Origin: Ga0077555 sp031406575 | Lineage (GTDB): Bacteria; Pseudomonadota; Alphaproteobacteria; Rhizobiales; Hyphomicrobiaceae | NCBI GenBank assembly: GCA_031406575.1 | Contig: JANOHP010000247.1 | Coordinates: 30,510-94,509, forward strand | Length of the DNA: 64,000 nt | Reading direction: 5' to 3' | Shown here: positions 1 to 8,739 of the stretch, piece after piece | Position numbering within the stretch: position 1 is the first letter of the stretch | Layout: each line of letters opens with the position of its first letter | The notes under the pieces: generated by a model | The model's database searches: none | What the model was told of the DNA's origin: nothing | The model's input: only the letters and a program-made list of their open reading frames with translations | Position numbers and translations under genes: made by a program

Positions 1-2
1 CC

Positions 3-1262
3 GAGGCCGCCAAACCCGGCTTGCAGCTCACTGCCCTATTGACGGACGGCGGCGCACCTGTGGCATCACCGGTGCGCTGGCGGGTGGTGAGACGCACCGG
101 AACGGGCACGGCCACTACGGCGGTCTGGGAAGGCGATGCGGTGGCACCCCTGCTCGAGCTGCCCACGGGGGCGTATCAGATCGAAGCGTGGTTGGGGTTC
201 GTGAAGACCAGCAGCGCCATCGACGTTGTGCACGGCAGGCCGCAGGTGCTTGCCGTCGTGCTGCGCGCCGGAGTTCTGCGCCTACCCGCGCCGGCCCGCG
301 ATGCGCCCCCCGAACTGCTGGCGGCACTGGCTGATGTGGTCGTGTCCGTCAAACGCATCGATGCGGAGGCGGAAACGATGGCCTTTCAGCGGGGCCTCGT
401 CCCGGAGATTACCCTGGCACCGGGCACCTACGTCGTCGCGCTCACATCAGGATCGGGGCGCCACGAGCGGACGCTGAGCATTCGCGCAGGGCAGCTATGG
501 GCGTTCGATCAAGGGCTCACCTTCGGGGCCATCGAATTGTCGGCGGTCGTCGCCACGGGTGGACAGAAGGTCGATCGAGCCCTGCTCTCGGTATTCCAGG
601 ACGATCCCGATGCGCCCCAGGGGCGCCGCGAAATCTGGCGCTCTGCCGCCAGCCCAGCGACCGTCGCCTTGCCTGCCGGGTCCTATCATGCGGTCGCCCG
701 GCGCGGGGGCGCCGAAAAGCGCGAGCGGTTTACGATCAAGTCTGGACTGGTGGAGAAACGGACGCTCGCACTCGACACCGGGCGGATCGAAGTGGCGACG
801 AAAGTCGTCGGCAGCGGCATGGATAGTCCCGATCCAGTCAGCACCCGCCTCGAGCGGCTCGACGGCGACAAGGCCGTGGCGGTGTCGAGTGAGCAGCCCG
901 CCGTGTTCGAATTGCCGGCCGGTCGCTACCGTGTCGACAGCCGCATCGGTTCGGGCAATGCGGCAGCCTCGCGCGAGATTGAGTTGAAAGCGGGTGGGCG
1001 GGAGCCGGTGACGCTGGAACTGACGGCTGGCCACCTGCGCCTGCGTTTGCTGGACGGCAGCGGCCAGCCCCTCACCGACGTGGCCTGGGATATTCGCGAT
1101 GGCACGGGACGCGCGGTTTGGAGCGCCAGCCAGACGGAGGCCCGGCCGCTATTGCTTGCCGGCCGCTACACGGTTCGAGCGGAGGCGCGCGACCGGCGGG
1201 CCGAGGAACCCGTCGAGGTGCGGCCCGGCGAGACGCGGTCGGTCGACTTGACGGCGCGCTGA
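3..1262 (+). CDS. beta-repeat protein, 5' end outside window
   Basis: The frame is open to the left edge, so the TTG at 21 is not a credible start and the N-terminus lies outside. About 419 residues are visible. They are built from repeats, each with a turn of the form L-P-x-G-x-Y (LPTGAYQIEA, LAPGTYVVAL, LPAGSYHAVA, LPAGRYRVDS, LLAGRYTVRA) recurring every 80-85 residues. This pattern resembles carboxypeptidase-regulatory or PEGA-type beta-sandwich domains, but that assignment is inference. No catalytic motif is seen. The downstream gene at 1403 is a shorter paralogue: both contain an equivalent 'ALLT...G-WRV' segment before their first repeat. By analogy with that gene, which has a signal peptide, this protein is probably extracytoplasmic. 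Function unknown. Confidence 0.8.
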   Translation, partial: EAAKPGLQLTALLTDGGAPVASPVRWRVVRRTGTGTATTAVWEGDAVAPLLELPTGAYQIEAWLGFVKTSSAIDVVHGRPQVLAVVLRAGVLRLPAPARDAPPELLAALADVVVSVKRIDAEAETMAFQRGLVPEITLAPGTYVVALTSGSGRHERTLSIRAGQLWAFDQGLTFGAIELSAVVATGGQKVDRALLSVFQDDPDAPQGRREIWRSAASPATVALPAGSYHAVARRGGAEKRERFTIKSGLVEKRTLALDTGRIEVATKVVGSGMDSPDPVSTRLERLDGDKAVAVSSEQPAVFELPAGRYRVDSRIGSGNAAASREIELKAGGREPVTLELTAGHLRLRLLDGSGQPLTDVAWDIRDGTGRAVWSASQTEARPLLLAGRYTVRAEARDRRAEEPVEVRPGETRSVDLTAR

Positions 1263-1402
1263 AGGCTGAGCGCGGGCAACATTGACGAGAAAAACTGTGG
1301 ATGTTGCGGCGTCTCGCCATGCGGTGGCCGAAATGGTGGGCTCTGCTGTCGCGCGGTCTGGAGCATATCGCCCGGCCCGACACGCAGTGAGCCCCTACCG
1401 CC

Positions 1403-2386
1403 ATGAGCATCCTTGCCCCAATAGTCCCGCACCACCTCTCGCCAATTCGACGACTGGGCCTCGTGACGGCTGTGCTGCTGGGTGCGTCGATGGCGTGGCC
1501 GAGCATCAGTCCAGCGCAGCAGCCCCAACCCGATCGCAGACCCGCAGCTGCACCCACTGCCCCCACGACCAACACGTCGGTCATCGAGCGGTCGGGCCCA
1601 CCGCAGGCCAAGCGCTCGGAGCTCGTGCTTTCGGCCCTGCTGACGACGGCAGGACCGCTCATCGATCAAGGTTTGGTCTGGCGTGTTTATCAGGCGCCCG
1701 CCAATACCGGTGCCTCCGAACCCACGCCACCGAAATTGCTGGAGACGCGGCGCGATGCGGCCCCGTCGATTCCCCTCCCGCCGGGCGATTATGTGGTCAA
1801 CGTTGCGTTCGGCAGGGCAAATATCACCCGCCGCCTGACCTTGTCGGCAGGCGCGTCACTGACGGAGAAGTTCGTCTTGGATGCGGGCGGGCTGCGGATC
1901 AAGGCGGCGCTCGCCTCCGGAGAGCCGATGCCGGATACGAGCGTCGCTTACGACGTTTATGCGGCGGAGGCCGATCAGCTCGGTAATCGGGCGAAGATCG
2001 TCTCAGCCGCCCGTCCGGGTTTGATCATGCGCCTGAACGCGGGGCCCTATCAAATCGTCAGCCTGTGGGGGGACGCCAACGCCATCGTGCGCGCCGACAT
2101 CACCGTGGAAGCAGGCAAACTGCTGGAAGCGACGGTTGCGCATCACGGCGCCAAGATCACCTTCAAGCTCGTCGAGCGCGCGGGTGGTGAAGCCGTGGCC
2201 GATACGCAATGGGTCGTGCAGACACCCCAGGGTGAAACCGTCGTGGAAAGCTCAGGCGCCTTGCCGACGCATATCCTTGCGGCGGGGACCTACATCGTCA
2301 GTGCCCGCCACTCCGGTCGCACATTTCGCAGTGAGTTCGTGCTGGAGCCCGGAGACCCCGTGCAAGTCGAAGTCGTGATGAAGTGA
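1403..2386 (+). CDS. secreted beta-repeat protein, paralogue of the upstream gene
   Basis: 327 residues. The N-terminus has a basic stretch (SPIRRLG), a hydrophobic core (LVTAVLLGASMAWPSI) and an Ala-Gln cleavage-like site near residue 40, so Sec export is likely. A Pro/Ala-rich linker follows, then three repeats with turns LPPGDYVVNV (about residue 125), LNAGPYQIVS (211) and LAAGTYIVSA (292), the same 80-86-residue spacing as in the gene before it. No enzyme motif is visible. The ATG at 1403 has only a weak Shine-Dalgarno-like GTGAG upstream. The 140-base gap to the upstream gene makes co-transcription possible. It looks like a tandem duplication of a periplasmic or surface beta-domain protein of unknown role. 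Confidence 0.8.
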   Translation: MSILAPIVPHHLSPIRRLGLVTAVLLGASMAWPSISPAQQPQPDRRPAAAPTAPTTNTSVIERSGPPQAKRSELVLSALLTTAGPLIDQGLVWRVYQAPANTGASEPTPPKLLETRRDAAPSIPLPPGDYVVNVAFGRANITRRLTLSAGASLTEKFVLDAGGLRIKAALASGEPMPDTSVAYDVYAAEADQLGNRAKIVSAARPGLIMRLNAGPYQIVSLWGDANAIVRADITVEAGKLLEATVAHHGAKITFKLVERAGGEAVADTQWVVQTPQGETVVESSGALPTHILAAGTYIVSARHSGRTFRSEFVLEPGDPVQVEVVMK

Positions 2387-2673
2387 CGATCACGCCCCTT
2401 TCGTTATGCTCGAAACAGGCATTGGACATGGTGCTGCGAAAGGTTCGCCACACCTGCGACCACTTGCGGAATGTCCATAAAATACGGCACTTTACAGCTT
2501 GAACGACTTGGGCGTATCGCGCGTTTTGGCTGCACGCGAAAGATGGCCCGAACGTTTGCTGCGATGAATACAGGATGAATGACGGGTTGTGCTTGCATTC
2601 ACATCGCTGCCGACACTCTGCCATTCCGGGGAGGCCCCTGGCACAGTTGCGACTTGGCGTGGAGGATGGAACG

Positions 2674-3237
2674 ATGAATGTGTTGATGCGGGCAGCAGCC
2701 ACACTCGCTGCGGCACTCGTCGTTGGCGTGACCGGCGCTGTGGCGGCCGATCTCGATTACGATCGCTATCCCAGTGGTGGGTACAAACGCCACTCGGCCT
2801 ACGAAGATCATCGCTACCGGGACATTTATGGCCCCGCGCCGATCCCCCACAAACCCGCACCCCGCTATTATACGGCCGACCCAATCCCCGTGATGCCGCC
2901 CGCCTATGTCTATCGTGAGAGGGTCCGCGAGCGCGACGTCGATTCCGTTTACGAGCCGCGTGCGCACCGCCACAGCGATTTCGGTTCGCGCACGCGCGTC
3001 GCCTGCGTGTCGCGCGACGAGATCAAACGCCGGCTCGTCGACGAGGGGTGGCGCGATTTCCACGACCTCGATCTGCGGGACGGTGTCGCGCGGATCGAAG
3101 CGCGGCATCGCGGTGAGCTGTTCGTGCTGAATGTCGACCAGTGCTCGGGAAGCGTTGTCAGCGCGCGCAGAATCGCACGATCCGACCGTGGCCCCTATGC
3201 TTACGAGGACGACCGCCCACGGCGCCCCTACTACTGA
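2674..3237 (+). CDS. small secreted protein with PepSY-like C-terminus
   Basis: The start chosen is the ATG at 2674, preceded by GGAGG at 2661-2665 with good spacing; a longer frame from 2575 has no ribosome site. The 187-residue product starts with a clear signal peptide (MNVLMRAAATLAAALVVGVTGAVAA). A Tyr/Pro/Arg-rich middle follows, with many YxxxxR and HR pairs. The C-terminal 60 residues (SRDEIKRRLVDEGWRDFHDL ... LFVLNVDQCSGSVVSARRI) resemble the PepSY-like fold common in small periplasmic proteins of this order. Two Cys residues may form a disulfide. Role unknown; probably periplasmic or wall-associated. Confidence 0.8.
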   Translation: MNVLMRAAATLAAALVVGVTGAVAADLDYDRYPSGGYKRHSAYEDHRYRDIYGPAPIPHKPAPRYYTADPIPVMPPAYVYRERVRERDVDSVYEPRAHRHSDFGSRTRVACVSRDEIKRRLVDEGWRDFHDLDLRDGVARIEARHRGELFVLNVDQCSGSVVSARRIARSDRGPYAYEDDRPRRPYY

Positions 3238-3382
3238 GCCCGGCGCAATTGAGGCGGTGAGCGACAGGCGACCCCACCGAGCGAGTCAGATATGATCATG
3301 GCGGTGGAGCGCGAGCGCACCATCGCCCTTTTTGTTGGGGGGAACGCTGCGCCGCCGTGCACGTAGGGGATGCCGAAACGAC

Positions 3383-4342
3383 ATGGAGCTCGTCGCGCTC
3401 GCCAGAAACCCGGTGCCCAGCGGGGCGGTCATGGGCACGTTCGTGGCGCATGACAGTGTGGTGCTGCGCTTTGCGCGCTGGGACGCCACGCGGAAACCTC
3501 GGCGCGGCACGGTCGTGATTTTTTCCGGTCGCACCGAGCCCATCGAGAAATACTTCGAGACGATTGCGGATCTGCGCCGCCGTGGCTTTGCCGTCGCCAT
3601 TCACGATTGGCGTGGCCAAGGGGGGTCGCAGCGCCTGCTTGCCGATCCGACCAAGGGGCACATCACCGATTTCGCCGAGTACGACGCAGATGTGGCGCGT
3701 TTCATGCGCGATATCGTGCTGCCCGACTGCCCGCCACCCTACATCGCGCTGGGCCATTCGATGGGTGGCAACATCGCGCTGCGCGGCGCAACCTCGGCCG
3801 GGTCGTGGTTCGACCGGATGGTGCTCACGGCGCCCATGCTGGCGTTCAGCGATCTGAAAGTCCCGGTGCCGCAGAGAATAGCGCGCCTCTATGCCGAAGC
3901 GTTCGGGTGGGGACCCACTGGACAGCAATTCGTCTGGGGTGGCTCACCGCTGTCGGCTGAGGCGAAAGGCTTCGAGCACAATCTGCTGACCTGCGACCCG
4001 GACCGTTTTCTGCGCAACCGCCAACTTCAGGAGGCGGCGCCCGAACTGGTGATCGGATCACCGACCATCGCTTGGTTGAGAGCCGCGTACCGGTCCATGG
4101 ACATGCTCATGTCGCCGGACTTCGGACCGCGCGTGCGTGTGCCCGTCCTGCTGGTGGCTGCCGGCCAGGATCGCATCGTTTCAACTGCTGCCATCGAGCA
4201 GTTCACGCGCCGCCTGAAAATCGGGGCGCATGTGACCCTGGCGGCGTCGCGACACGAGATCCTGCAGGAAACAGACGACGTTCGTCAGGGCTTCTGGGCC
4301 GCATTCGACGCCTATCTGGGATGCGAGACCACGCCGGGATAG
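3383..4342 (+). CDS. alpha/beta hydrolase, lysophospholipase-like
   Basis: 319 residues from the ATG at 3383; a TTG at 3332 would add 17 unlikely Arg-rich residues. It has the alpha/beta hydrolase layout of the monoacylglycerol lipase/lysophospholipase L2 group: an early strand and oxyanion region (TVVIFSGRTEPIEKY), the HDWRGQGGS motif, the nucleophile elbow GHSMGG with Ser126, a late acid strand (VLLVAAGQDRIVS) and catalytic His in ASRHEILQE. The triad appears complete. No signal peptide, so cytoplasmic. The substrate is not determined; a lysophospholipid or monoglyceride is a family-based guess. It converges with ispA, whose stop lies 12 bases beyond. Confidence 0.85.
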   Translation: MELVALARNPVPSGAVMGTFVAHDSVVLRFARWDATRKPRRGTVVIFSGRTEPIEKYFETIADLRRRGFAVAIHDWRGQGGSQRLLADPTKGHITDFAEYDADVARFMRDIVLPDCPPPYIALGHSMGGNIALRGATSAGSWFDRMVLTAPMLAFSDLKVPVPQRIARLYAEAFGWGPTGQQFVWGGSPLSAEAKGFEHNLLTCDPDRFLRNRQLQEAAPELVIGSPTIAWLRAAYRSMDMLMSPDFGPRVRVPVLLVAAGQDRIVSTAAIEQFTRRLKIGAHVTLAASRHEILQETDDVRQGFWAAFDAYLGCETTPG

Positions 4343-4354
4343 CCCAACCGGGGA

Positions 4355-5257
4355 TCAGCGGTCGCGGGTGACCATGAAAGTTGCAGCCTCGACTAGCAGG
4401 CGGGCGTGATCGCCGAAGGGGGCGAGGGCTGCGCGTGCCTGCGCCACGATTTCATCGAGACGGTGCCGGGCCTCGTCGATGGAGCCCAGTGACACCAACG
4501 TCGCCTTGCCGACGACGGCGTCCTTGCCCACCGCCTTGCCCAGCGTGCCGGCATCTCCTGTGGCGTCGAGCAGATCATCGGACAGCTGGAAGGCGCGGCC
4601 CAGCGCGTCGCCATAGTCGCGCATCGCCGCCAGCCCGGATGCACTGGCGCCGCCGAGGAGCGCACCCGCCTCGCAGGCGAACGTGATGAGTGCGCCGGTT
4701 TTCATGGCTTGCAGACGGGCGATGTGTTGCGCTGTGGGTTTGGGTGGCTGGCCGATCTTGTCGGCTTCCAGGTCGAGCATCTGGCCGCCGACCATGCCAG
4801 CGGGACCCGACGCCCGCGCCAGACGACGCACGAGGTCGGCCGCAGTCGCTGCGGGGATGTCAGTGCGCGGGGTGGCCAGAAGTTCGAACGCGAGTGTCAG
4901 CAGAGCATCACCGGCAAGGATGGCGGTCCATTCGTCGAAGGCTGCCCAGACGGTGGGCCGGCCGCGCCGCAACATGTCATTGTCCATCGCCGGGAGGTCG
5001 TCGTGGACGAGGCTGTAACAGTGGACGAATTCAAGGGCCACAGCCACGTCGAGCGCGGCGTCCGAATCGGCGCCGAACAGCTCCGCCACCTCGAGCACGA
5101 GAAACGGCCGAAACCGTTTGCCGCCCCCCAGGACCGCATGACGCATGGCGGCGAGCAACCGGTCTGGAGTTGCATCCGCCTGCCCGTCGAGCAGATTGCC
5201 GAGCCGCACCTCCACACGGGTTGCAGCGGTCGCGAGCTTTGCCTCGAATGTCGGCAC
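4355..5257 (-). CDS. ispA: farnesyl/geranylgeranyl diphosphate synthase
   Basis: Trans-polyprenyl synthase making FPP (or GGPP) from IPP and an allylic diphosphate. The first Asp-rich motif is DDLPAMDND and the second is LSDDLLD. GGGKRFRP and the K-T pair in MKTGALITF are also in place. I prefer the GTG at 5257 (300 residues, GAGG five bases upstream, matching the usual length of about 300); a TTG at 5308 would add 17 residues without a ribosome site. The residues before the first motif (VHCYSLVHDDLPAMDND) fit the bacterial FPP synthase type. No xseB or dxs gene is adjacent, so it appears monocistronic, divergent from rpmF across a 290-base gap. Confidence 0.92.
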   Translation of the reverse strand: MPTFEAKLATAATRVEVRLGNLLDGQADATPDRLLAAMRHAVLGGGKRFRPFLVLEVAELFGADSDAALDVAVALEFVHCYSLVHDDLPAMDNDMLRRGRPTVWAAFDEWTAILAGDALLTLAFELLATPRTDIPAATAADLVRRLARASGPAGMVGGQMLDLEADKIGQPPKPTAQHIARLQAMKTGALITFACEAGALLGGASASGLAAMRDYGDALGRAFQLSDDLLDATGDAGTLGKAVGKDAVVGKATLVSLGSIDEARHRLDEIVAQARAALAPFGDHARLLVEAATFMVTRDR

Positions 5258-5546
5258 CGGAACCTCGGGTTGATCGAGTGAGCCGAAGGTGTAGCGCCCG
5301 GCAGGCAAACACGCTAGAAGCCGGACGGCAGATAGTCACTGGTCACCGGGCGGGATTGCCGTTATAAGCGCGGCCGATTGCGTCCGCGCGCCAAGCGTCG
5401 GCTGCCATGGTCGATATTCAGCTCGCGTCTGCGCGGCGCGGCCCTGGACAGCCCATTCGACCCGGCTGGCGCGCACGATCGCAAAACGGATCCGCTCGCC
5501 CGAGGCGAGCCTCGACAACACAACGACCAAGAAGGAGCCTCGTCTC

Positions 5547-5738
5547 ATGGCTGTCCCCAGGAAAAAGACATCGCGCATGAAGCGCGGCAATCGCCGTTCG
5601 GCTGACGCGCTGGTGGCGCCGGCCTACGTCGAGGACAAAGTGAGTGGTAACCTGCGCCGCCCCCATCACATCGACCTGAAAGCGGGCACCTATCGCAAGC
5701 GGCAGGTGTTGAAAGCGAAGACGGAACTCGCGACCTGA
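5547..5738 (+). CDS. rpmF: 50S ribosomal protein L32
   Basis: 63 residues, beginning MAVPRKKTSRMKRGNRRSAD and containing YVEDKVSGNLRRPHHID, the alphaproteobacterial L32 signature. The ATG is preceded by GAAGGAG at 5531-5537. As in many alphaproteobacteria the zinc-binding Cys pairs are absent. The usual partner plsX does not follow directly; a small membrane-protein gene does. A GC-rich inverted repeat lies just after the stop. Confidence 0.96.
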   Translation: MAVPRKKTSRMKRGNRRSADALVAPAYVEDKVSGNLRRPHHIDLKAGTYRKRQVLKAKTELAT

Positions 5739-5746
5739 TGCGCGGC

Positions 5747-5780
5747 GCGGGTCGGGCCGAGGCAACGGACCGCGACCCGC
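5747..5780 (+). terminator. possible hairpin after rpmF
   Basis: GCGGGTCG at 5747-5754 pairs exactly with CGACCCGC at 5773-5780. The loop is 18 bases and no T-run follows, so this is a weak candidate for an rpmF 3' end structure rather than a clear intrinsic terminator. Confidence 0.3.
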
Positions 5781-5945
5781 CAGTGTCGAGGTAGCCGTGG
5801 ATGTCGGGTCGCGCTGCTGTTGACCCGACCTACGTGGAACGCGCTGGAGTACGGCGCTCTTCAATTCTGTCACAGTCGGCGTTTAGTAGACGATCCGCTG
5901 ACGGAGGGCCGGTTGCCACTCCGCCCCGACGTACAGGAGCAAACC

Positions 5946-6371
5946 ATGTCGCTACGGGTCATCCCGCTACTCGTCCTCTCGTTCGTCGTCTACAATCTGG
6001 TGGTGCTCTCCGGAGCATGGTCGAGCCCCGTTCCAGCCGACGAGATTTTGCGCAATCCGCTGTTCCAGATTCCGATGCTGCGCGGCGCGGTGTGGGTGTT
6101 CTCGAAGGGCGACTTGATCATCCTGCTGACGATGATCTTGTTGTTTGGCGAGTTGATCAAGGCGACCTACACGACCAGCTCCTCGCTGCTCGATCACGGC
6201 CTGTCGATGGTCGTGTTCATCGCCTGCCTCGTCGAATTCCTGCTGGTGCCGCAGGCGGCAACCTCGATTTTCTTTTTCATCATGATCGCCACGCTCATCG
6301 ACGTGGTGGCCGGCTTCTCGATCGGTATCCGCACCGCACGGCGCGATTTCAACATCGGCGGCGACGCCTGA
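5946..6371 (+). CDS. small integral membrane protein
   Basis: 141 residues from the ATG at 5946, with AGGAG just upstream; the frame open from 5820 has no sensible earlier start. Four hydrophobic segments are visible: residues about 5-25 (IPLLVLSFVVYNLVVLSGAW), 52-72 (DLIILLTMILLFGELIKA), 82-102 (GLSMVVFIACLVEFLLV) and 105-125 (TSIFFFIMIATLIDVVAGF). The C-terminus ends in a short basic tail. It looks like a conserved hypothetical membrane protein of Hyphomicrobiales. No functional motif was recognised. Confidence 0.8.
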   Translation: MSLRVIPLLVLSFVVYNLVVLSGAWSSPVPADEILRNPLFQIPMLRGAVWVFSKGDLIILLTMILLFGELIKATYTTSSSLLDHGLSMVVFIACLVEFLLVPQAATSIFFFIMIATLIDVVAGFSIGIRTARRDFNIGGDA

Positions 6372-6545
6372 TTGCTTGACTTCGCAGCGTTGTCATACCC
6401 TCCTCCGGCCCAACGCTGCTGACGCATTTGGCGGGCTGAAAGGCCCGTACTGCGGGTCTTTTCCTCACTTCAAGGCTTGTTAACGGCTGAGCGTTAACGT
6501 CTCCCCTGTGGGCTGTCCGCGGATGGCTGAACGCTCCTCCGTTCA

Positions 6546-8390
6546 GTGTCACGGTCGCCAATCAGTATGGGAACAGGCGTGCCGAGCTCACCGACACATT
6601 CATCCGGACATGGCCTCACCGTGGTGCACAGCGAGACCGGTCGCCCCGATTCTGCTGCCGCCGACGGACCTCCACCGGCGCTGGTCGATATCCTGTCGGG
6701 CGTGCAGACGACGGCTTATTCTTGGGATTTGGTCTCGGACAGCATCGACTGGGAAAGCAATGCGGGCGACGTCCTGGGCATCCGCAATACGACGGCCATC
6801 GCTACGGGGACCGAATTCCAATTCCTGATCGCGCCAGAGCACGTCCGGCAACGGCAAGATGCCATTGCTTCGGCAAAGCCCGACACCTCCAGGTCGGGCG
6901 CCCACTACAGCGCGCAATACCGGTTCGTGCCGGGCGGCCGGCGCAGTGAGACAAGGCTCTGGCTCGAAGATCACGGTCGCTGCACGTTCGACCAGGACGG
7001 TCGCCCCATCCGCGCAGACGGCATCGTGCGTGTCGTCGACGAGCGTCAGCGCGAAGAACAGCGCCTGCTCTACGGCAATGATCACGACGAACTGACGGGC
7101 CAACTCAACCGAACCCGCCTGACCGAAGCGATCTCCGCCGTTCTCGAGCGGGCCCAGCGCACTGCGGAGAGTTGCGCCTTTTTGATCATCGCCATCGACA
7201 ATTTGTCGGTCATCAACGACACCTTCGGCTTTGCCGTCGGCGACGAGGTCATTGCCAAGACGGCCAAGCTCATCAAAACGCGGCTGCGCAGCTGCGATAC
7301 GCTGGGTCGCTGGTCTTCCAACAAGTTCGGCGTGATCCTGAATGATTGCAGCATGAGCGCCATGCGCATCGCCGCCGACCGTTTCATTGCAACCGTGCGT
7401 GATGCGACGATCGAAGCCGCCGGGTGCCAACTGTCTGCGACATTGTCCATCGGCGGCGTCATGCTGCCCGAGCAGGCCCGCAGCGTGCATCAGGCGGTGA
7501 GCCACGCACTGATGGCGCTCGACAAGGCCAAATCCCGCCGCCAGGACGGATTCATTCCTTACGAGCCCAACGCCTCGGGAGAATCCAAGCGGCAGCGCAA
7601 TATCACGCTCGCCAACGAGGTGATTTCCGCGCTCGATGAAAACCGCATGCTGCTCGCTCTGCAGCCGATCGTTTCGATGGCAACGCGCGAGCCCGAGCAT
7701 TGGGAATGCCTGCTGCGCATGGAGCGGCCCGACGGCGTGATCGTCTCGGCGGGTGAATTCATCGAGGTGGCCGAACAAATCGGGCTGTCGCGGTTGATCG
7801 ATCGCCGCACGCTGGAGCTGGCGGTCGACATTCTGAAAAAACACCCCGACATTCGCTTGGCGCTGAACGTTTCGAGCCTGACGGCCAGCGATCACGATTG
7901 GCTCGTGACCCTGCACAAGCTGACCGGGGGCAAGCGCCAACTTCTGCAACGACTGACCATCGAGATCACCGAAACGTCGGTCATCGACGACTTCGACGTG
8001 TCGATCAACTTCGTCGATATGCTGAAAGAACTCGGCTGCCGGGTGGCGATCGACGATTTCGGGGCGGGCTACACGTCGTTCAAGAATTTGAAGATGCTGC
8101 GGGTCGACACGGTCAAGATCGACGGCTCTTTCGTGCGCAACCTGATGACCGAACCGTCCAACAGGGTGTTCATCAAGACCCTGGTCGAAATTGCCCACAC
8201 GTTCGGTCTGGAAACCGTCGCCGAGTGGGTCGCAGACGAACCGACGGCGCAACTTCTCGCCGAGTATCATATCAGCCACATGCAGGGGTTCTTGTTCGGC
8301 CAACCGATCATGTCCTCGAACTTCCCCGTCAGCGAAGCCTCGCCGCTCGACGGCCAAACAGGCCCCAAGTCGATCGTCACGAACCGCTGA
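6546..8390 (+). CDS. PAS-GGDEF-EAL protein with degenerate GGDEF site
   Basis: 614 residues from the GTG at 6546; an ATG seven codons on is also possible. Residues about 45-165 look like a PAS sensor (AYSWDLVSDSIDWESNAGDV ... IVRVVDERQREEQRLL). A GGDEF domain follows (HDELTGQLNRTRL), but its active site reads SSNKF at 257-261 instead of GGDEF, so diguanylate cyclase activity is unlikely. The EAL domain keeps the catalytic Glu in ECLLR (E387), EITE, DDFGAGYTSF (503-512) and KIDGSFV, though AEGVE is changed to AEWVA. It could be an active c-di-GMP phosphodiesterase or a binding-only receptor. No membrane segment, so cytoplasmic. Monocistronic. Confidence 0.9.
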   Translation: MSRSPISMGTGVPSSPTHSSGHGLTVVHSETGRPDSAAADGPPPALVDILSGVQTTAYSWDLVSDSIDWESNAGDVLGIRNTTAIATGTEFQFLIAPEHVRQRQDAIASAKPDTSRSGAHYSAQYRFVPGGRRSETRLWLEDHGRCTFDQDGRPIRADGIVRVVDERQREEQRLLYGNDHDELTGQLNRTRLTEAISAVLERAQRTAESCAFLIIAIDNLSVINDTFGFAVGDEVIAKTAKLIKTRLRSCDTLGRWSSNKFGVILNDCSMSAMRIAADRFIATVRDATIEAAGCQLSATLSIGGVMLPEQARSVHQAVSHALMALDKAKSRRQDGFIPYEPNASGESKRQRNITLANEVISALDENRMLLALQPIVSMATREPEHWECLLRMERPDGVIVSAGEFIEVAEQIGLSRLIDRRTLELAVDILKKHPDIRLALNVSSLTASDHDWLVTLHKLTGGKRQLLQRLTIEITETSVIDDFDVSINFVDMLKELGCRVAIDDFGAGYTSFKNLKMLRVDTVKIDGSFVRNLMTEPSNRVFIKTLVEIAHTFGLETVAEWVADEPTAQLLAEYHISHMQGFLFGQPIMSSNFPVSEASPLDGQTGPKSIVTNR

Positions 8391-8739
8391 AACGGCCGAC
8401 CAGCCTGCGACGCCAGCCAGGGCAGGAGCCAGGGGCGGCAGCCACGCCAGCGCCAGCGCCAATCCCACCCAAAACACTGCTCGCGACCATTCCAGAACCA
8501 CGCCGTACGCCTCTTGTCGACATTTGCACATGGCACAAGATACGTGCGCCCAGGAGCGCGGGGATAACTTTTTTTCAGGCTCCGCCGTGCGATTGCCCTG
8601 CGCCCGGCCACAGGTGACGCGGCAAATTGGGGACCACCTCCGAAGCATAGTTGACGAGGCAACACGCCGTGCCTAGCGTCCGTCGGGCATCTGGCAGAGG
8701 CTGCGATGCGGCCACGGAACAGCTCGGGGGAGCGGGACG
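8391..8739. other. 349-base intergenic region
   Basis: No convincing gene. A minus-strand frame here encodes a hydrophobic stretch (FWVGLALALAWLPPLAPAL) but has no ribosome site and runs into antisense of the EAL gene, so I do not call it. The right end carries GGGGGAG just before the lipoprotein start. Confidence 0.5.

Noticed and set aside
6600..8648. 682-codon minus-strand frame opposite the GGDEF-EAL gene
   Set aside because: High-GC antisense shadow: Arg/His/Asp-rich translation without domain, while the plus strand carries a full domain protein.
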